A stretch of 64,000 nt of DNA from Clostridiales bacterium (GCA_003150355.1 QAMJ01000014.1:62001-126000); one strand, 5' to 3'. Numbered from the stretch's first letter, positions 23,949 through 35,165 are shown. The notes: generated by a model from the sequence alone, not told the origin. Made by a program: numbers and translations.

Positions 23949-24832
23949 TCGCTGTCACCGGCATTACCGGACATTCCGGAAAGTTCTTTCTTAAACAGCT
24001 TGTTGATAATAATTATCCCGGCGCTCTGCGCTGCCTTGTGCGCGAAAGCTCCGATACCTCCGCGCTCGACGCTTCGGGGCTCAATATAGAGAAGTTCCGC
24101 GGCAGCATCGATTCCGACGCCGACCTTGAGCGTTTTGTCAGCGGCGCGGATACCGTCGTGCATATCGCCGGTATTATGAAGACCCCGCGCCTGCTTGCCG
24201 CGATAGAGCGTGTCGGCGGCGTGAAGCATGTCGTCCTTGTGCACACCACCGGTATTTACTCAAAATATAAAATGGCTTCTGCCGGGTACAAAGCCGTTGA
24301 GGAGGATATGCAGCAGTACCTTGACCGCGGCATGAACATCACCATCATTCGCCCCACGATGATCTTCGGCGACCTGTGCGACCATAACATTTCAAAGTTC
24401 ATCCGTATGGTCGATAAGCTCCCCATCATGCCGGAGATTGACCACGGCACCGGCCCCATCCAGCCCGTGAACGCGCGCGACCTCGGCCAGGCCTATTATA
24501 AGGCCGCCATGCATGAGCAGCTGCCGCAGCTTGAGTATATCTGCTCGGGCGAGCGCCCGCTCACGGTGCATGAGCTTTGCGCGCTGATAGGGGAGTATCT
24601 CGGGAAAAAGACGCGCTTTGTGAGCTTTCACATGGGCTTCGGCGTTTTTCTTGCCAAGGTGCTCAAGGCTGTGACCTTCGGGAAGAAGGACTATGTCGAA
24701 AAAATGCTGCGCCTCGGCGAGGACCGTAGCTTCAGCCATGAAGCCGCCTCGCGTGATTTCGGATATGTGCCCGACAGCTTCAATGAGGGACTCAAACGGG
24801 AAGTCGAGGAATACATGAAGCATGGAAAGTAA
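23945..24832 (+). CDS. NAD(P)-dependent epimerase/dehydratase family protein
   Basis: 295 aa Rossmann-fold protein of the extended/atypical SDR type. The dinucleotide loop is at the very N-terminus (TGITGHSG), an acidic or basic selectivity region follows, and the typical strand VVHIAGIMK lies near residue 80. A YxxxK-like pair may be present in the KYKMASAGYKAVE region. It could modify a nucleotide sugar or a lipid-linked sugar. It starts in an ATGA overlap with the priming transferase. The substrate is not determinable from sequence. Confidence 0.75.
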   Translation: MIAVTGITGHSGKFFLKQLVDNNYPGALRCLVRESSDTSALDASGLNIEKFRGSIDSDADLERFVSGADTVVHIAGIMKTPRLLAAIERVGGVKHVVLVHTTGIYSKYKMASAGYKAVEEDMQQYLDRGMNITIIRPTMIFGDLCDHNISKFIRMVDKLPIMPEIDHGTGPIQPVNARDLGQAYYKAAMHEQLPQLEYICSGERPLTVHELCALIGEYLGKKTRFVSFHMGFGVFLAKVLKAVTFGKKDYVEKMLRLGEDRSFSHEAASRDFGYVPDSFNEGLKREVEEYMKHGK

Positions 24833-25913
24833 GAAGATACTTATCCTTTCAAACCATTTTATCACTCTCTATAACTTCCGGCGGGAGCTTATCGCCCGCC
24901 TCATTTCGCACGGCCATAAGGTCTATATCTCCATGCCCGTGGATGAGCGCAATGAGTATTTCGCGCAGCTCGGCTGCGAGATAATCGTCACGCCAATGTC
25001 CCGCCGCGGCATGAACCCAGCGCAGGACATTGCCCTGCTGCGCCAGTATAAGCGCATCATGCGCGAGGTGCAGCCTGATATCATTTTCAGCTATACCATA
25101 AAGCCGAATATCTACGGCACTATGGCCTCGAACGCCCTGCACTATAAGCAGGTCTGCAACGTCACCGGCACCGGCGCGACTTTCCTGCACGAGAACCTGC
25201 TTGCAAAGTTGGTGCGCGTGCTCTACCGCCATTCAATGAAATATGCCTATAAGGTCTTTTTCCAGAACTCCGGCGACCGGGACTATTTTATCCGTCACCA
25301 TATGGTGCGCGATAACTGGGATATGCTCCCCGGCTCCGGTGTGAACCTTGAGCAGCACGCCTTTTCTCCCATGCCCGAGGGCGGCACTGTCGGCTTCATT
25401 TATATCGGCCGCGTCATGGCCGTCAAGGGCGTCGAGCAGTTTATGGACTGCGCCCGCGCCATACGCCGGGAGCACCCGGAGACGCGCTTTTACATGGCCG
25501 GCTTCATCGAGGAGGAGCGCTATAAGGCGCTCGTCGATGAGTATGTCAGGGATGGCTCGATAGAATACCTCGGCTTCCGCAAGGATATAGACGAGTGGAT
25601 AAAGAAGTGCTGCTGCACCGTCCTGCCCTCGCTCGGAGGCGAGGGCGTGCCGAACGTCATGCTCGAGTCCGCCGCCTCTGGCCGCGCCTGCATCGCGACA
25701 CGCATCCCCGGCTCCGTCGATACGATCGACGACGGCGTCACCGGTTACATCTATACCCCCAGCAGCACTGAGGAGCTTATCTCCTGCGTTAAAAAATTCC
25801 TTGCGCTCTCACCCAGTGAGCGCGCCGCGATGGGGCGCGCGGGCAGAGCCAAGATGGAGAAAGAATTTGACCGCGAGATCGTTATCGAGAAATATATCCG
25901 GGAGGTCGAGTAA
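24822..25913 (+). CDS. Glycosyltransferase family 4 (GT-B)
   Basis: 363 aa with a GT-B fold. The N-terminal half resembles PglA/WcaI-type transferases (YTIKPNIYGTMAS, NVTGTGATF). The C-terminal donor-binding half has FIYIGRVMAVKGVEQFM and the acidic EGVPNVMLESAASG motif with the EX7E-like spacing. It adds a sugar to the lipid-linked repeat unit in the cytoplasm. It overlaps the previous gene by 11 bases and the next by 1. Linkage and donor cannot be told. Confidence 0.85.
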   Translation: MESKKILILSNHFITLYNFRRELIARLISHGHKVYISMPVDERNEYFAQLGCEIIVTPMSRRGMNPAQDIALLRQYKRIMREVQPDIIFSYTIKPNIYGTMASNALHYKQVCNVTGTGATFLHENLLAKLVRVLYRHSMKYAYKVFFQNSGDRDYFIRHHMVRDNWDMLPGSGVNLEQHAFSPMPEGGTVGFIYIGRVMAVKGVEQFMDCARAIRREHPETRFYMAGFIEEERYKALVDEYVRDGSIEYLGFRKDIDEWIKKCCCTVLPSLGGEGVPNVMLESAASGRACIATRIPGSVDTIDDGVTGYIYTPSSTEELISCVKKFLALSPSERAAMGRAGRAKMEKEFDREIVIEKYIREVE

Positions 25914-26473
25914 TGAACAGATATCTCCGTGCCCTTGTCGTTGTGCCCACCGGCGCATTGAAGATGGGCTTTGCGAAGCTCTTTCATCCCAAGTCCTTTC
26001 ATGGCCCTGCCCTCTGCATGGTCTCCCCGCACAGTGAAATTACGCTCAACGGCGGAAAGCTGACCATCGGCTCCGGCTTCAAGATGCGCGACGGGGCAAA
26101 GCTCCGTGTGCGAAAGGGAGCCGAGTGCGTCCTTGGCAAAAACGTCTCCCTCAACTCCAATGATATGATCGTCTGCCATGAGAAGATTATCCTCGGCGAT
26201 AATATCCAGCTCTCGCCGAACGTGCAGATATACGACCATGACCATGACTATCGCGCTGAGGGCGGGCTTGCCGCGATGAAGTTTAAGACCGCGCCTGTCG
26301 AGATCGGCAATAACGTCTGGATCGGCGCAAACTGCGTCATCCTGCGCGGCACGAAGATCGGCGATAACTGTGTTGTCGCCGCCGGCAGCGTCATAAAGGG
26401 CGAGTTCCCCACCAATACGCTTATCTACCAGAAGCGCGATACCGAGGTAAAAACCCGGGAGGTGGGTGTCTGA
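25913..26473 (+). CDS. Hexapeptide-repeat (left-handed beta-helix) acyltransferase
   Basis: 186 aa. Repeats of the [LIV]-G-x4 type run from about residue 60 onwards, with the extension DHDHDYRAEGG containing a likely catalytic histidine. The closing coils NVWIGANCVILRGTKIG and VVAAGSV are typical of the CysE/LacA/NodL group. It most likely moves an acetyl or other acyl group from CoA to a sugar of the repeat unit. It overlaps neighbours on both sides by one base (TAATG), so it is translated with the two flanking glycosyltransferases. Confidence 0.88.
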   Translation: MNRYLRALVVVPTGALKMGFAKLFHPKSFHGPALCMVSPHSEITLNGGKLTIGSGFKMRDGAKLRVRKGAECVLGKNVSLNSNDMIVCHEKIILGDNIQLSPNVQIYDHDHDYRAEGGLAAMKFKTAPVEIGNNVWIGANCVILRGTKIGDNCVVAAGSVIKGEFPTNTLIYQKRDTEVKTREVGV

Positions 26474-27570
26474 TGGTGCGCATCCTGCAAATGATCGGCA
26501 GCCTGAACGTTGGCGGCTCGCAGACGATGATCCTGAACCTATACCGTAACATCGACCGCGAGAAGATACAGTTTGATTTTGTACTCGACCACCCCAATGA
26601 GCGGTACTTTGCCGCCGATGCCGAAGCTCTCGGTGCGCGGATATATAACCTGCCGGGCTTTACCGGCTTCAATGCCCATGAGGTCAAAACGGCGTGGGAC
26701 TCTTTTCTTACCGCACACCCGGAGTATAAGGTGCTCCATTCCCATGTCCGCAGCTATGCTTCGCTCTATCTTCCAGTTGCCAGAAAGCATGGGCTCAAGA
26801 CTATCATCCACAGCCACAACACCTCGAACGGCTCCGGTGTCTCTTCTGTCGTGAAGCAACTCATGCAGAAGCCGTTGAGAAATCAGGCGGATGTGCTCAT
26901 GGCTTGCTCGCGCGAAGCGGGGGAGTGGCTTTTTGGCAAGAAAGCCTGTACGCGGGATAATTATATCTGCCTGCCGAACGCCGTCGATACCCGGCGCTTC
27001 CGCCTGCCGGAGAGTGTGCGCGAGAAATACCGTGCCGAACTCGGCCTGACTGATAAGCTTGTCATCGGCCATGTTGGACGCTTCCAGCCGGCAAAGAACC
27101 ACTCTTTCCTGCTGGATATATTCTCCCTTGTGCATGAGCGCCGCCCGGATTCCGCGCTTCTCCTCGTCGGTGACGGCGATCTCCGCGCCGAGTGTGAAGA
27201 AAAAGCCGCCGCGCTTGGCCTTTCGGACAGCGTCGTCTTCACCGGCAACCGCAGTGACGTGCCGGAGCTTTTGCAGGCGATGGATGTTTTCGCTTTCCCC
27301 TCCGTGTGGGAGGGGCTGCCCGTCACGCTTATCGAAGCGCAGGCAGCGGGACTTCCGTGCTATGTGTCTTCCAATGTCAGCGGTGACGCCGACGTCTCCC
27401 CGCTGATCGAGCACCTGCCGATAGGCGATGCCGCCATTTGGGCGGATAAGCTGCTGAACGCCCCGCCGCGCCGCGATGTGACGGAGTATATAGTCCGCGC
27501 CGGCTTCGATGCGCGCACATCTGCCGAGAAAATGACGGAGCTTTATCTCCGCCTTGCCGGAGAAAAGTGA
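26473..27570 (+). CDS. Glycosyltransferase family 4 (EpsF-like)
   Basis: 365 aa GT-B enzyme. N-terminus MVRILQMIGSLNVGGSQTMI is the glycine-rich acceptor loop seen in EpsF/CapM-type enzymes, and VLHSHVRSYASLYL follows. The C-terminal part has IGHVGRFQPAKNHSFLLD and the donor motif PSVWEGLPVTLIEAQAAGLP. It starts on the overlapping base after the acyltransferase gene. It is presumed to extend the repeat unit; specificity is unknown. Confidence 0.88.
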   Translation: MVRILQMIGSLNVGGSQTMILNLYRNIDREKIQFDFVLDHPNERYFAADAEALGARIYNLPGFTGFNAHEVKTAWDSFLTAHPEYKVLHSHVRSYASLYLPVARKHGLKTIIHSHNTSNGSGVSSVVKQLMQKPLRNQADVLMACSREAGEWLFGKKACTRDNYICLPNAVDTRRFRLPESVREKYRAELGLTDKLVIGHVGRFQPAKNHSFLLDIFSLVHERRPDSALLLVGDGDLRAECEEKAAALGLSDSVVFTGNRSDVPELLQAMDVFAFPSVWEGLPVTLIEAQAAGLPCYVSSNVSGDADVSPLIEHLPIGDAAIWADKLLNAPPRRDVTEYIVRAGFDARTSAEKMTELYLRLAGEK

Positions 27571-27614
27571 ATATCCAGTACTGCTTTAATATAAAAGCGA
27601 AGTGATAATCGAAA

Positions 27615-28712
27615 ATGAAAGTCAATAAAAACACACTGATGTTTTACATAAATGCCATCCACGGCGGCGGAGCAGAGCGGGTCATTCTACAATTGGCCTA
27701 TCGTTTTGCTCAGGCGGGGTACCGCAGCATTCTTGTCACCTCCTTTGTCGATGAGCATGAGTACCCAGTCCCGGAGGGAGTGGAGCGCGTCTCGATAGAA
27801 AACGAGCAGATCATCCAGTCCAGGCTAAAGAGAAATTTGTCCCGGATAAAGGCTCTGCGTGCTCTTTGCAGAAAGGAACGGCCAGCGGCCCTCATTTCCT
27901 TCATGGCCGAGCCGAATTTTAGGTCAATATTGGCCACATTTGGTCTTCCGACCAAGTGCATCGTCTCTGTCCGGAACGACCCGGAGAAGGAATACGCCGG
28001 GCGTCTCGGCCGCCTTGTCGGAAAGCTCCTGCTCCCGATGGCGGACGGCTGCGTCTTCCAGACCGAACAGGCCAGGGCGTGGTTCCCGAAGCATCTGCAA
28101 AAGAAAGCCGCTATTATAATGAATCAGGTGGACGGCCGCTTTTTTGAAACGGAGCTGTCGCCGGAGCGCCGCGGCATCGTCACCGCTGGACGCTTAAATG
28201 TGCAGAAAAATCAGGCGCTTCTTATAAAAGCCTATAGTAAAATAGCCCCAAAGGTTCAGGACGATCTGTTTATCTACGGCGTCGGAGAGCTGCGCGAGGA
28301 GCTTCTTGCGCTCGCTGCGTCGCTTGGAATATCGGAGCGTGTACACCTGCCCGGCGCGTCGGGGAACATGCCGGAGACGCTCAGCCGTGCAAGGCTTTTT
28401 GTTCTGCCCTCGGACTATGAGGGCATGCCGAATGCCCTGCTCGAAGCACTCGCGATGGGGCTTCCCTGCATCGCGACAGACTGCCCCTGCGGCGGACCTG
28501 CCATGGTCATTGACCAGGGGCGCAACGGCTGGCTTATTCCCGTCGGGGACGAGACGGCGCTTGCCGCGAGGATGCTTTGGGCGCTGCGCAGTCCGGAGCG
28601 CTGCGAGACTGTCGGAAACGCCGCGCGTCTGCGCGCGGAAGCCTTCAGACCGGAGAATATCTTTTCCCTTTGGAAGAACTATATTGAAGAAATAATTGCG
28701 AAAAGAGGCTGA
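27615..28712 (+). CDS. Glycosyltransferase family 4 (GT-B)
   Basis: 365 aa. N-terminal INAIHGGGAERVILQLAY is the classic GT4 acceptor loop. The donor half has VTAGRLNVQKNQALLIKAY and LPSDYEGMPNALLEALAMGLP, followed by CPCGGPA, as in PglJ/PglH-like enzymes. A 44-base AT-rich gap precedes it, breaking the tight overlaps seen upstream, so it may mark a join between modules of the cluster. The linkage formed is not determinable. Confidence 0.86.
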   Translation: MKVNKNTLMFYINAIHGGGAERVILQLAYRFAQAGYRSILVTSFVDEHEYPVPEGVERVSIENEQIIQSRLKRNLSRIKALRALCRKERPAALISFMAEPNFRSILATFGLPTKCIVSVRNDPEKEYAGRLGRLVGKLLLPMADGCVFQTEQARAWFPKHLQKKAAIIMNQVDGRFFETELSPERRGIVTAGRLNVQKNQALLIKAYSKIAPKVQDDLFIYGVGELREELLALAASLGISERVHLPGASGNMPETLSRARLFVLPSDYEGMPNALLEALAMGLPCIATDCPCGGPAMVIDQGRNGWLIPVGDETALAARMLWALRSPERCETVGNAARLRAEAFRPENIFSLWKNYIEEIIAKRG

Positions 28713-28715
28713 AAT

Positions 28716-30074
<1,359 letters not shown>

Positions 30075-30080
30075 TGGTTT

Positions 30081-31145
30081 ATGAATAATAACATCAAATT
30101 TAGTATTATGACTCCGGTATATAATGCCGAGCAATATCTGCCGGAATGCATCGAGTCTGTGCTGGGCCAGACATACGGAAATTTTGAATTCATACTGGTG
30201 GACGACGGGTCGCCTGATCACAGCGGCGAGATATGCGACGAGTACGCAAAAAAAGACAGCCGCATCCGCGTGTTCCATAAGCCCAACGGCGGCCTTATGC
30301 ACACCCGCCGCTACGCGCTTGAGCGCGCGCAGGGGGACTATTATGTCTTCCTCGACTCGGACGATTACCTGAGCCTCGACACGCTGGAAACACTCAGCCG
30401 TTACATAGCCGAAACCGGGGCCGACTGCGTCATCTACGGCTTTGAGTGGCTGCGCCCGGAGGGAACGTCACATATTAAGTGCTCTTCTTATGACTGCGGC
30501 CGTGTCATAACCGATAAGCGGGAGCTATATAATATCGTCTTTAACGATGAAGCCTATAACTCACTCTGCCGCAAGTGCGCAAAGGCTTCATGCTTTGACG
30601 GGCGCGATCACAGCGCGCGGTATCATATCAGGAACGGCGAGGATCTTGTCCAGTCGCTGGAGATCATTGAGAATGCGCGCAGCGCTGTGTTCATTCCCGA
30701 GATGCTATATCGCTACCGATATAATCCGAAAAGCATCACGCATTCCAAAGAGTTTGACAATTACAGTGCCGATTTTGAAGTGAACGAAATGGTGCTTGAG
30801 TTTCTGAAACGCACCAATGTGCTTAGCTCCGAGGACTTTGACCGGCTCAGAAACAGCAGTCTTGATAAAACGGCTGTTGAGATAAAGCGCATATGCCGCT
30901 ATGCCTCTACAAGAGAGTACAAACGCTCTGCGATAGCGTCAATCAGGGAAAGCGCGTTTTATGCAGAGTTTCTCAAAGATGGCTACCGGCCTGTCGCTCT
31001 GCTTCCGGGACAGTATCAGCCAGACGCGCTGCGGAGAGTGCTCAACAGGCTCACTGCAAAGCTTCTCAAGAAGCGCCGGTATGATGCGATAATAAATATC
31101 AACACCCTTCTTTACTGCGCGGCGAAAGCTGTGGGAGCAAGGTGA
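30081..31145 (+). CDS. Glycosyltransferase family 2 (GT-A)
   Basis: 354 aa. The GT2 core fills the first 120 residues: FSIMTPVYNAEQYLPECIESVLGQ, then FILVDDGSPD, and the DSDDY metal-binding motif. A GEDLVQSLEI element near residue 190 supplies the usual catalytic ED. The C-terminal third is helical and basic. It adds a sugar from a nucleotide donor to the growing unit. It begins six bases after the TupA-like gene, so it should be unaffected by translation stopping within that gene unless coupling is strong. Confidence 0.88.
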   Translation: MNNNIKFSIMTPVYNAEQYLPECIESVLGQTYGNFEFILVDDGSPDHSGEICDEYAKKDSRIRVFHKPNGGLMHTRRYALERAQGDYYVFLDSDDYLSLDTLETLSRYIAETGADCVIYGFEWLRPEGTSHIKCSSYDCGRVITDKRELYNIVFNDEAYNSLCRKCAKASCFDGRDHSARYHIRNGEDLVQSLEIIENARSAVFIPEMLYRYRYNPKSITHSKEFDNYSADFEVNEMVLEFLKRTNVLSSEDFDRLRNSSLDKTAVEIKRICRYASTREYKRSAIASIRESAFYAEFLKDGYRPVALLPGQYQPDALRRVLNRLTAKLLKKRRYDAIININTLLYCAAKAVGAR

Positions 31146-31161
31146 CAGCGAAGGTCAGGGC

Positions 31162-32628
31162 ATGAACAAGGCAAAAGTTATAAAATCACTTATATACAAA
31201 TTCATAGAGCGCTTTTCGGTCAAGAGCATAGGGCTTGTGATAAGCATAATCCAGGCTCGTCTGCTTGCACCGGAGGTGTTCGGGCAGCTTTCGCTGCTGC
31301 TGGTATTTACCGATCTCTCGCTGACGGTCGTTGACGGCGGGCTGAACTCGGCGCTCGTGCAGAGCAAGGAGGTCAAGGAGCGGGATTACTCGACGGTGTT
31401 TATAATAACGCTGGGGCTCACGGCGGCGATGATAGTGCTGCTGTACTTCGCAGCGCCGCTTATCGCCGGCTACTATCAAAGCCCGGCGCTTATAATGCCG
31501 CTGCGCATTTACTCGCTGTCGATGTTCTTCAGCGCGTTCAACTCGATACAGGTCGCGCGTATGCAGCGGGAGATGCGCTTTCGCGAGATGATGTATTGCA
31601 GCCTTGCCGCGACGCTGACTGCCGGTACGCTCGGCATAGCGATGGCGTATAAGGGCGCGGGGCTCTGGGCGCTGGTGGGTTACTATTTCTCCCATATCGC
31701 GGTGACCTGCATCGCCATGTTCTGCACGGACAGATGGATCCCGCGCGGGAAGTTCTCAAAGGACAGCGCAAAGCGGCTCTACGGCTTCGGGATAAAGATG
31801 CTTGCCTCGTCGATGATAACGACGATATATAACGACATCCGCCCGCTGATAATCGGCAAAAAGTTTTCGACCGCCGACCTCGGCTATTACGAGCGCGGGC
31901 AGCGCTTCTCGACGACGGTGTCGCGCAACCTCGATACGGCGGTGCAGTCGGTCATGTTCCCGGTCATGGCACAGGCACAGGACGATAAAAAGCAGGTGCG
32001 CGCAATGCTCAGGCGCGCGCAGACAATGGGCGAGTTCGTGATCTTCCCGGCGATGGTCGGTATGTCCGCCGTGGCGGAGCCGATGGTGCGCCTGCTGCTG
32101 ACGGAAAAATGGATGCCCTGCGTCATATTTGTGCAGGTACTGTGCATCGCAGAAATGCAGACGCCGATAACTTCGGCAAACCTCGTGGCCGTAAAGGCTT
32201 TGGGGCGCAGCGATATCCTGATGAAGCAGGAGCTCCTGCGCAGGACGCTGATGATAATCGTGCTGCTCATAACGGTGTTCGTTTTCAACTCGGTCGAGGC
32301 GATCGCCTACGGCTTCCTGTTCAGCGCGTGGCTGGATGCAATCATCACCTCCATGCCGGTGAAGCAGCTGCTGGACTACGGCTTTGCCGATCAGGCAAAG
32401 GATATGTGGCGCTGCTTGCTGGCGGCGGTGATAATGGGCGCGGCCGTGGCGGCGATCAACCTGCTGAACATACCGGACGCTGCAAAGCTCGTGATACAGA
32501 TAATCACCGGCGCGGCAGTGTATGTATCGGCCTGCGCCGCACTCAAGGTCGAAAGCTTTACTTATGTCCTGAATATGCTGAAGAAGCACAAGGACGCCAA
32601 GAAAGCGAGCAGCCCGGACGCCGAGTGA
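31162..32628 (+). CDS. Polysaccharide flippase (Wzx/MOP superfamily, TuaB-like)
   Basis: 488 aa with about 12-14 hydrophobic spans spread over the length, the standard size for MOP exporters. The N-terminus, FIERFSVKSIGLVISIIQARLLAPEVFGQLSL, is the conserved first helix pair of the polysaccharide_synt family. It should flip the undecaprenyl-linked unit to the outer face. GGTCAGGG precedes ATG 31162. It is the only transporter in the cluster. Confidence 0.88.
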   Translation: MNKAKVIKSLIYKFIERFSVKSIGLVISIIQARLLAPEVFGQLSLLLVFTDLSLTVVDGGLNSALVQSKEVKERDYSTVFIITLGLTAAMIVLLYFAAPLIAGYYQSPALIMPLRIYSLSMFFSAFNSIQVARMQREMRFREMMYCSLAATLTAGTLGIAMAYKGAGLWALVGYYFSHIAVTCIAMFCTDRWIPRGKFSKDSAKRLYGFGIKMLASSMITTIYNDIRPLIIGKKFSTADLGYYERGQRFSTTVSRNLDTAVQSVMFPVMAQAQDDKKQVRAMLRRAQTMGEFVIFPAMVGMSAVAEPMVRLLLTEKWMPCVIFVQVLCIAEMQTPITSANLVAVKALGRSDILMKQELLRRTLMIIVLLITVFVFNSVEAIAYGFLFSAWLDAIITSMPVKQLLDYGFADQAKDMWRCLLAAVIMGAAVAAINLLNIPDAAKLVIQIITGAAVYVSACAALKVESFTYVLNMLKKHKDAKKASSPDAE

Positions 32629-32647
32629 AACTCAAAAGGAAAAACGC

Positions 32648-33667
32648 ATGAAGAAATTCGGAGTATGGATACTGAAAGCGATAGCCGGGGGCGTGATCGC
32701 GCTGCTGGCGCTCAACGCTTTCTGTATGCTTTACTATAACGTCCCGGTACACTACACGAACCCGGACGGCGCAACGGAATATAAATGGGAAACCTCCACC
32801 TTTTACAGCAAGGGCACGGAGGGCTTCGCTTGGGGCGTGACCAATAACGACGGCTTCAATAACCTCCGGGACTATACGCCGGGGGAGAGAATAGACATCC
32901 TGCTGATGGGCTCGTCGCATATGGAGGGCTTCAACATCGCGCAGGATGAAAACGCCGGGGCGGTACTGAACACGCTCTTTGACGGCGAGAAGTACACCTA
33001 CAACATCGGCACTGCGGGGCACACGATGCTTTACTGCATGAAGCATCTGGCCGCGGCTCTGGATACGTATGAGCCGGGAGAATATGTCGTCATCGAGACG
33101 AACACAGTGGACTTTGCACCGGAGGATATTGACGCGGTTCTGAGCGGGACTTTGGCGGATATCCCGTCGCAGTCCGGGGCGCTCGTAACGCTCATGCAGA
33201 AGCTGCCGTACCTGCGCCTGCTCTATACCGTGCAGTTCAAGGGAATGGCCGGGGCTGCGGACGCTGATGACACGGAAGCCGCGGAAGCACCGGCGGCACT
33301 GCGTGAGCCTGCCGCAGCGCTCTCCCCGCTGCTTGGGATGGCGGCGGATATATGCAGCGCGCGGGGGGTGCAGCCGATCATAGTCTTTGACCCGACAGTG
33401 TATGTTGACGGGCAGGGGAAGGCCTATACCGAGACGGACGCCGGATGCCTTGCGGCGTTTGAGAGCGTTTGCGCGGAGCATGGCATCGTCTTTGTTGATC
33501 TGACGGATGCGTATACCGGCGAATATGCCGAGAGCTGTCAACTGCCCTACGGCTTTGCCAACACAACGCCGGGGGCGGGGCATATGAACAGGGTCGGGCA
33601 CAGGCTGTTCGCACAGGAGGTATATGAGACGATAAAGGCATTGGAGGAGAAACAGGATGGCGTTTAA
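32648..33667 (+). CDS. Membrane-anchored SGNH-hydrolase-like protein
   Basis: 339 aa. An N-terminal anchor span (about 5-28) is followed by an extracytoplasmic SGNH-type domain. LLMGSSHMEGF carries the nucleophile serine (block I, GxSH variant), YNIGTAGH resembles block II/III, and AGHMNRVGH near residue 310 supplies the C-terminal Asp/His-type block. Its gene overlaps the MBOAT gene by 11 bases. SGNH proteins next to MBOAT proteins finish transfer of acetyl groups onto exported glycans (as AlgJ/AlgX or PatB do). That role fits here but is inferred. Confidence 0.75.
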   Translation: MKKFGVWILKAIAGGVIALLALNAFCMLYYNVPVHYTNPDGATEYKWETSTFYSKGTEGFAWGVTNNDGFNNLRDYTPGERIDILLMGSSHMEGFNIAQDENAGAVLNTLFDGEKYTYNIGTAGHTMLYCMKHLAAALDTYEPGEYVVIETNTVDFAPEDIDAVLSGTLADIPSQSGALVTLMQKLPYLRLLYTVQFKGMAGAADADDTEAAEAPAALREPAAALSPLLGMAADICSARGVQPIIVFDPTVYVDGQGKAYTETDAGCLAAFESVCAEHGIVFVDLTDAYTGEYAESCQLPYGFANTTPGAGHMNRVGHRLFAQEVYETIKALEEKQDGV

Positions 33668-35093
33668 CAGTCTGGGCTTCCTTGCCTTTTTTGCCGCGGT
33701 CTGCGCAGCGCTTGCGCTGACTAACATTCCCGCCGCGAAGCGCGCCCTCGGAGATAAGCTTTTTGGTGCGCGCCATGTGCTGCTTATTGCGGCGAACTAT
33801 GCCTTTTACGCGAGCTGGAACTGGAAGTGCTGCTTCCTGCTGCTCGCGCTCACCGTGATCGCCTATGTGAGCGCCGCCAACTGCCGCCGCAGCCGCTTCG
33901 CGCTGCATGCGGGCGTTGTGCTGCCGCTCGTGATCCTCGGTGTGTTCAAGTATTTCAATTTCTTCGTTGGCTCCTTCTGTGAGCTTTTCGGCCTTGCGGA
34001 GCCGGGAGCGCTGAAGCTGCTGCTGCCGGTCGGCATTTCGTTCTACACCTTCCAGACGCTCAGCTATATTATCGACGTCCACCGCGGGAAGGTCGAGGCG
34101 GAGAGAAGCCCTATAAAGCTTGCGCTTTATATCTCGTTTTTCCCGCAGCTCGTCTCCGGACCGATCGTGAAGGCGGGGGAGTTTCTGCCGCAGCTCTGTG
34201 AGGACAGGAACGTCTCCCTTGCAAATCTCGAAAAGGGTGTGCAGATATTCCTGTTCGGCCTTTTCAAAAAGGTAGTTATCGCGGATAACATCGCTGTTTT
34301 CGTAAACGCGGTGTATTCTAACCCCGTGCAGTTCGGCGGCGGAACGGTGCTGCTGGCCGTCGTGGGGTACTCGATACAGCTCTATTGCGACTTCTCCGGT
34401 TATTCCGACATGGCCGTCGGCTGTGCGCGCGGCCTTGGCTATGAGCTGCCGAGAAATTTCAACATGCCGTATCTCTCCCGCAGCGTCAAGGAGTTCTGGA
34501 AGCGCTGGCACATCAGCCTTTCAACGTGGCTGATGGAGTACCTGTACATACCGCTCGGCGGCAACAGAAAGGGCAAAGTCAGGAATTATGTAAACCTAAT
34601 GCTGACGATGGTCATAGGCGGCCTGTGGCATGGCGCGGCATGGACCTTCGTCGTGTGGGGCGCTCTGCACGGGCTTGCGCTCTGCGCGCACAGGCTGTGG
34701 AGCGCATGGCGCGCAAAAAGCGGGACAGTGGGGGAGAGCCGGGTGTACACGGCGCTGTCCATATTGCTCACCTTCTGCTTTGTCAGCTTCTGCTGGGTGT
34801 TCTTCCGCGCGGACAGCTTCGGCACCGCGATGCAGATACTCACGGCGGTGTTCACATGGCAGCGCGGCATGACGCACATCAGCAGCTGGACTTTGTTCGG
34901 CGTCCTCGTCACCGCCGCGGCGATGGCGATAGCCTGCATCAGAAGCCGGAAGCTCGGGACAAAGCCGGAGGGGTACTATCCGCTTGTCAGTCTCAGCAGC
35001 GTATGGGGGATGGCGCTGTTCTTCGCCGTCCTCGGGCTCACGCTCGTGCTTGCCTACACGGGAGAGACTCCGTTTATCTACGCACAGTTCTGA
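33657..35093 (+). CDS. MBOAT-family O-acyltransferase (AlgI/DltB-like)
   Basis: 478 aa multi-span membrane protein. It has the MBOAT hallmarks PVGISFYTFQTLSYIID, SYSIQLYCDFSGYSDMA-type region (here YSIQLYCDFSGYSDM), NFNMPYLSRSVKEFWKRWHISLS and the catalytic-histidine motif GGLWHGAAWTF. It moves acyl groups across the membrane for transfer onto an extracellular polymer, working with the SGNH protein encoded just upstream. It is the last gene of the cluster and is followed by a terminator at 35100. Confidence 0.92.
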   Translation: MAFNSLGFLAFFAAVCAALALTNIPAAKRALGDKLFGARHVLLIAANYAFYASWNWKCCFLLLALTVIAYVSAANCRRSRFALHAGVVLPLVILGVFKYFNFFVGSFCELFGLAEPGALKLLLPVGISFYTFQTLSYIIDVHRGKVEAERSPIKLALYISFFPQLVSGPIVKAGEFLPQLCEDRNVSLANLEKGVQIFLFGLFKKVVIADNIAVFVNAVYSNPVQFGGGTVLLAVVGYSIQLYCDFSGYSDMAVGCARGLGYELPRNFNMPYLSRSVKEFWKRWHISLSTWLMEYLYIPLGGNRKGKVRNYVNLMLTMVIGGLWHGAAWTFVVWGALHGLALCAHRLWSAWRAKSGTVGESRVYTALSILLTFCFVSFCWVFFRADSFGTAMQILTAVFTWQRGMTHISSWTLFGVLVTAAAMAIACIRSRKLGTKPEGYYPLVSLSSVWGMALFFAVLGLTLVLAYTGETPFIYAQF

Positions 35094-35099
35094 GTTTGA

Positions 35100-35130
35100 G
35101 ACGGCGCTGCAAAATGCGGCGCCGTCTTTT
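35100..35130 (+). terminator. Terminator of the polysaccharide cluster
   Basis: 8-bp GC-rich stem (35100-35107 with 35119-35126) followed by TTTTATAT, six bases after the MBOAT stop. Confidence 0.8.
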
Positions 35131-35165
35131 ATATATGACTGGAATAAAGCGGCAGTGCTTGTCAT

